Shown one piece after another: positions 5,463-6,722 of a DNA stretch of 6,722 nucleotides. The number at the start of each line of letters is the position of its first letter. Position 1 is the stretch's first letter. The notes under the pieces are model-generated. The model was not told where the DNA came from. It made no database searches and worked only from the letters and a program-made list of their open reading frames with translations. A program made the position numbers and the translations under genes. Origin of the DNA: an uncultured Mesorhizobium sp. (GTDB lineage: Bacteria > Pseudomonadota > Alphaproteobacteria > Rhizobiales > Rhizobiaceae); the NCBI GenBank assembly GCA_950071955.1, contig CATMOC010000205.1, forward strand, positions 1-6,722, read 5' to 3'.

Positions 5463-6722
5463 TCACACCAGCATCCCCATCGGCTTCTCGATGTGCCGCT
5501 GGAATGCCGCCGCCAGTTCCGCGCCCAGCGCCCCGTCGATCACCCGGTGATCGAAGGCGAAGGTGGCGGTCATGATGGTGGCGATCTTGATCTCGCCATC
5601 CCTCACCACCGGCTTCTCCGCGCCCGCGCCGACCGAGACGATCGAGGCGTGCGGCGGGTTGATGATGGAGGTGAAGTTCGACACCCCGAACATGCCGAGG
5701 TTCGAAATCGTGAACGTGCCGCCCTCGTATTCATCGGGCTGAAGCTTGCCTTCCCGGGCGCGCGCCGCCAGCGCCTTCGTTTCGGCCGAGATCGCGCCGA
5801 GGCCCTTGTTGGCGGCGTCGCGGATGACCGGCGTGATCAGCCCGCCCTCGATGGCGACGGCGACCGAGATGTCGGCGCGGCTGTAATAAAGGATCGCGTC
5901 CTCGGTGTAGGACACGTTGCTGGCCGGAACCCGCATCAACGCCACGGCGGCGGCCTTGATGACGAAATCGTTGACGGAAATCCTGTAATCCGCGTCCTCC
6001 CGGTCGTTGAGGCGCTTGCGGTAGTCGAGCAGCGTGTCCAGCCCGACGTCCATGGACAGGTTGAAATGCGGCACGTCGCGGGCGGACTCGGTCAGCCGCT
6101 TGGCGATGATCTTGCGAATGGACGAATTGGGTACCGCCTCGAAATCGGGCATGGTGCCGAGCAGCGGATCGTCGCGGTTGATGGGCGGCGCCGGGGCGGC
6201 GGGGGCCGTGGCGGCGGGAGCCTGGGCCGCCGGACCGGGGGCCGCGGCAACTGCCGTCCCGACGGGCGTCCCTTCTATGTCGCGCTTGACGATGCGGCCC
6301 CGGGGCCCGGTGCCGGTGACCCGTGACAGATCGAGGCCCTGCTCGGCCGCTAATCGCCGCGCCAAGGGGCTGGCGAGGACCCGCCCTCCGGCGGCGGCTT
6401 GGGGAGCCGGCGCGGCAGGTGCCGGAACAGCTGCAGGCGCAGGAGTCGGCGCGGCAGGAGCCGGGACAGGAGCGGCGGCGGGCGGCGACGGAACAGGTGC
6501 CGGTGATTCGGCGGGCGGCGGCGGAGCAGCAGGTGCCGGTGCTTCGGCGGCCCCTTCCAGGGCCCCCTCAAGCGCGGTAACGTCCTCGCCGTCTTCGAGC
6601 AGCAGCGCGATCACTTGGTTGACCGGCACCTCCTCGGTGCCTTCGGCGACAAGAATCTTGCCCAGGACGCCCTCCTCCACGGCCTCGATTTCCATGGTCG
6701 CCTTGTCGGTCTCGATCTCGGC
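5463..6722 (-). CDS. pdhC: Dihydrolipoamide acetyltransferase (E2 of pyruvate dehydrogenase), 5' end off window
   Basis: Core of the PDH complex: it carries acetyl groups from E1 on a swinging lipoyl-lysine and transfers them to CoA. The frame runs open past an internal ATG at 6695 to the window edge. Those upstream codons read [13 protein letters not shown], the classic lipoyl site with the modified Lys at 6702-6704, so the start lies outside. Numbered from the ATG at 6695: the rest of the lipoyl domain (1-45), a Pro/Ala-rich flexible linker (50-102), the peripheral subunit-binding domain (about 106-141, [16 protein letters not shown] then [13 protein letters not shown]), a second Ala/Pro linker (146-172), and the catalytic domain (185-410). 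The active site DHRVIDG holds His383 and Asp387. The ending PMGMLV is typical of alphaproteobacterial PDH E2 (also named aceF), favouring pyruvate over 2-oxoglutarate specificity. Only one lipoyl domain is visible. Downstream are an SGNH hydrolase, ydcH and lpd. Confidence 0.96.
   Translation of the reverse strand, partial: AEIETDKATMEIEAVEEGVLGKILVAEGTEEVPVNQVIALLLEDGEDVTALEGALEGAAEAPAPAAPPPPAESPAPVPSPPAAAPVPAPAAPTPAPAAVPAPAAPAPQAAAGGRVLASPLARRLAAEQGLDLSRVTGTGPRGRIVKRDIEGTPVGTAVAAAPGPAAQAPAATAPAAPAPPINRDDPLLGTMPDFEAVPNSSIRKIIAKRLTESARDVPHFNLSMDVGLDTLLDYRKRLNDREDADYRISVNDFVIKAAAVALMRVPASNVSYTEDAILYYSRADISVAVAIEGGLITPVIRDAANKGLGAISAETKALAARAREGKLQPDEYEGGTFTISNLGMFGVSNFTSIINPPHASIVSVGAGAEKPVVRDGEIKIATIMTATFAFDHRVIDGALGAELAAAFQRHIEKPMGMLV
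6494..6565 (-). repeat. 36-base tandem repeat in the E2 linker coding region
   Basis: The 21-base segments at 6494-6514 and 6530-6550 differ at one base and sit 36 bases (12 codons) apart. A second pair, 6411-6430 and 6450-6469, matches at 18 of 20 bases, 39 bases (13 codons) apart. Both spacings keep the frame and encode Ala/Pro-rich linker such as AEAPAP and AESPAP. This suggests that the linker grew, or can change length, by in-frame duplication. Confidence 0.5.

Noticed and set aside
5424..6326. A 300-codon open frame on the plus strand
   Set aside because: Antisense to E2, whose catalytic and binding motifs are intact; the composition is Arg/Gly/Asp-rich without any recognisable domain.
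6693..6695. E2 start at the ATG at 6693-6695
   Set aside because: The codons upstream of it encode the lipoyl-lysine motif EIETDKAT, so this Met is internal.

Overview
The window is high-GC DNA with the look of an alphaproteobacterium, most likely a Rhodobacterales/Paracoccaceae-type organism. Supports are the GC-rich third codon positions, the style of the pyruvate dehydrogenase (PDH) E2 and E3 proteins, a DUF465/YdcH gene and an FNR-type operator. This is inferred from protein character only; no database was searched.

Left part, plus strand (1-2117). A 5'-truncated regulator carries a PAS-like region, a central LuxR-type helix-turn-helix and a C-terminal alpha/beta-hydrolase fold whose catalytic motifs look altered. 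It is followed, 57 bases after its stop, by a four-helix membrane protein resembling the SMR/EamA group. A perfect 9-bp inverted repeat lies in the gap between them. Middle part (2118-2897): a non-coding stretch with a C-rich, G-poor section, then a small Arg/Ala-rich protein of unknown function (2400-2807), then a short gap facing the convergent lpd gene.

Right part, minus strand (2898-6722), in transcription order: the 5'-truncated E2 (dihydrolipoamide acetyltransferase) of PDH, an SGNH/GDSL hydrolase closely resembling the Mycobacterium smegmatis acyltransferase/arylesterase MsAcT, a DUF465 protein (YdcH-like), and the E3 dihydrolipoamide dehydrogenase (Lpd). This is the distal end of a pdh operon with two small genes inserted between E2 and E3. 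E2 transfers acetyl groups to CoA through its lipoyl arm and Lpd reoxidises the dihydrolipoyl group with FAD and NAD+.

Two regulatory features stand out in the pdh segment. A perfect TTGAT-N4-ATCAA box (4760-4773) lies upstream of ydcH, with a plausible -10 element at class II spacing, suggesting an internal FNR/FnrL promoter for ydcH-lpd. A 13-bp stem (11 bp perfect) formed just after the ydcH stop would bury most of the lpd ribosome binding site, suggesting that lpd translation is coupled to ydcH. I see no tRNA, rRNA, CRISPR array, insertion sequence or phage gene.
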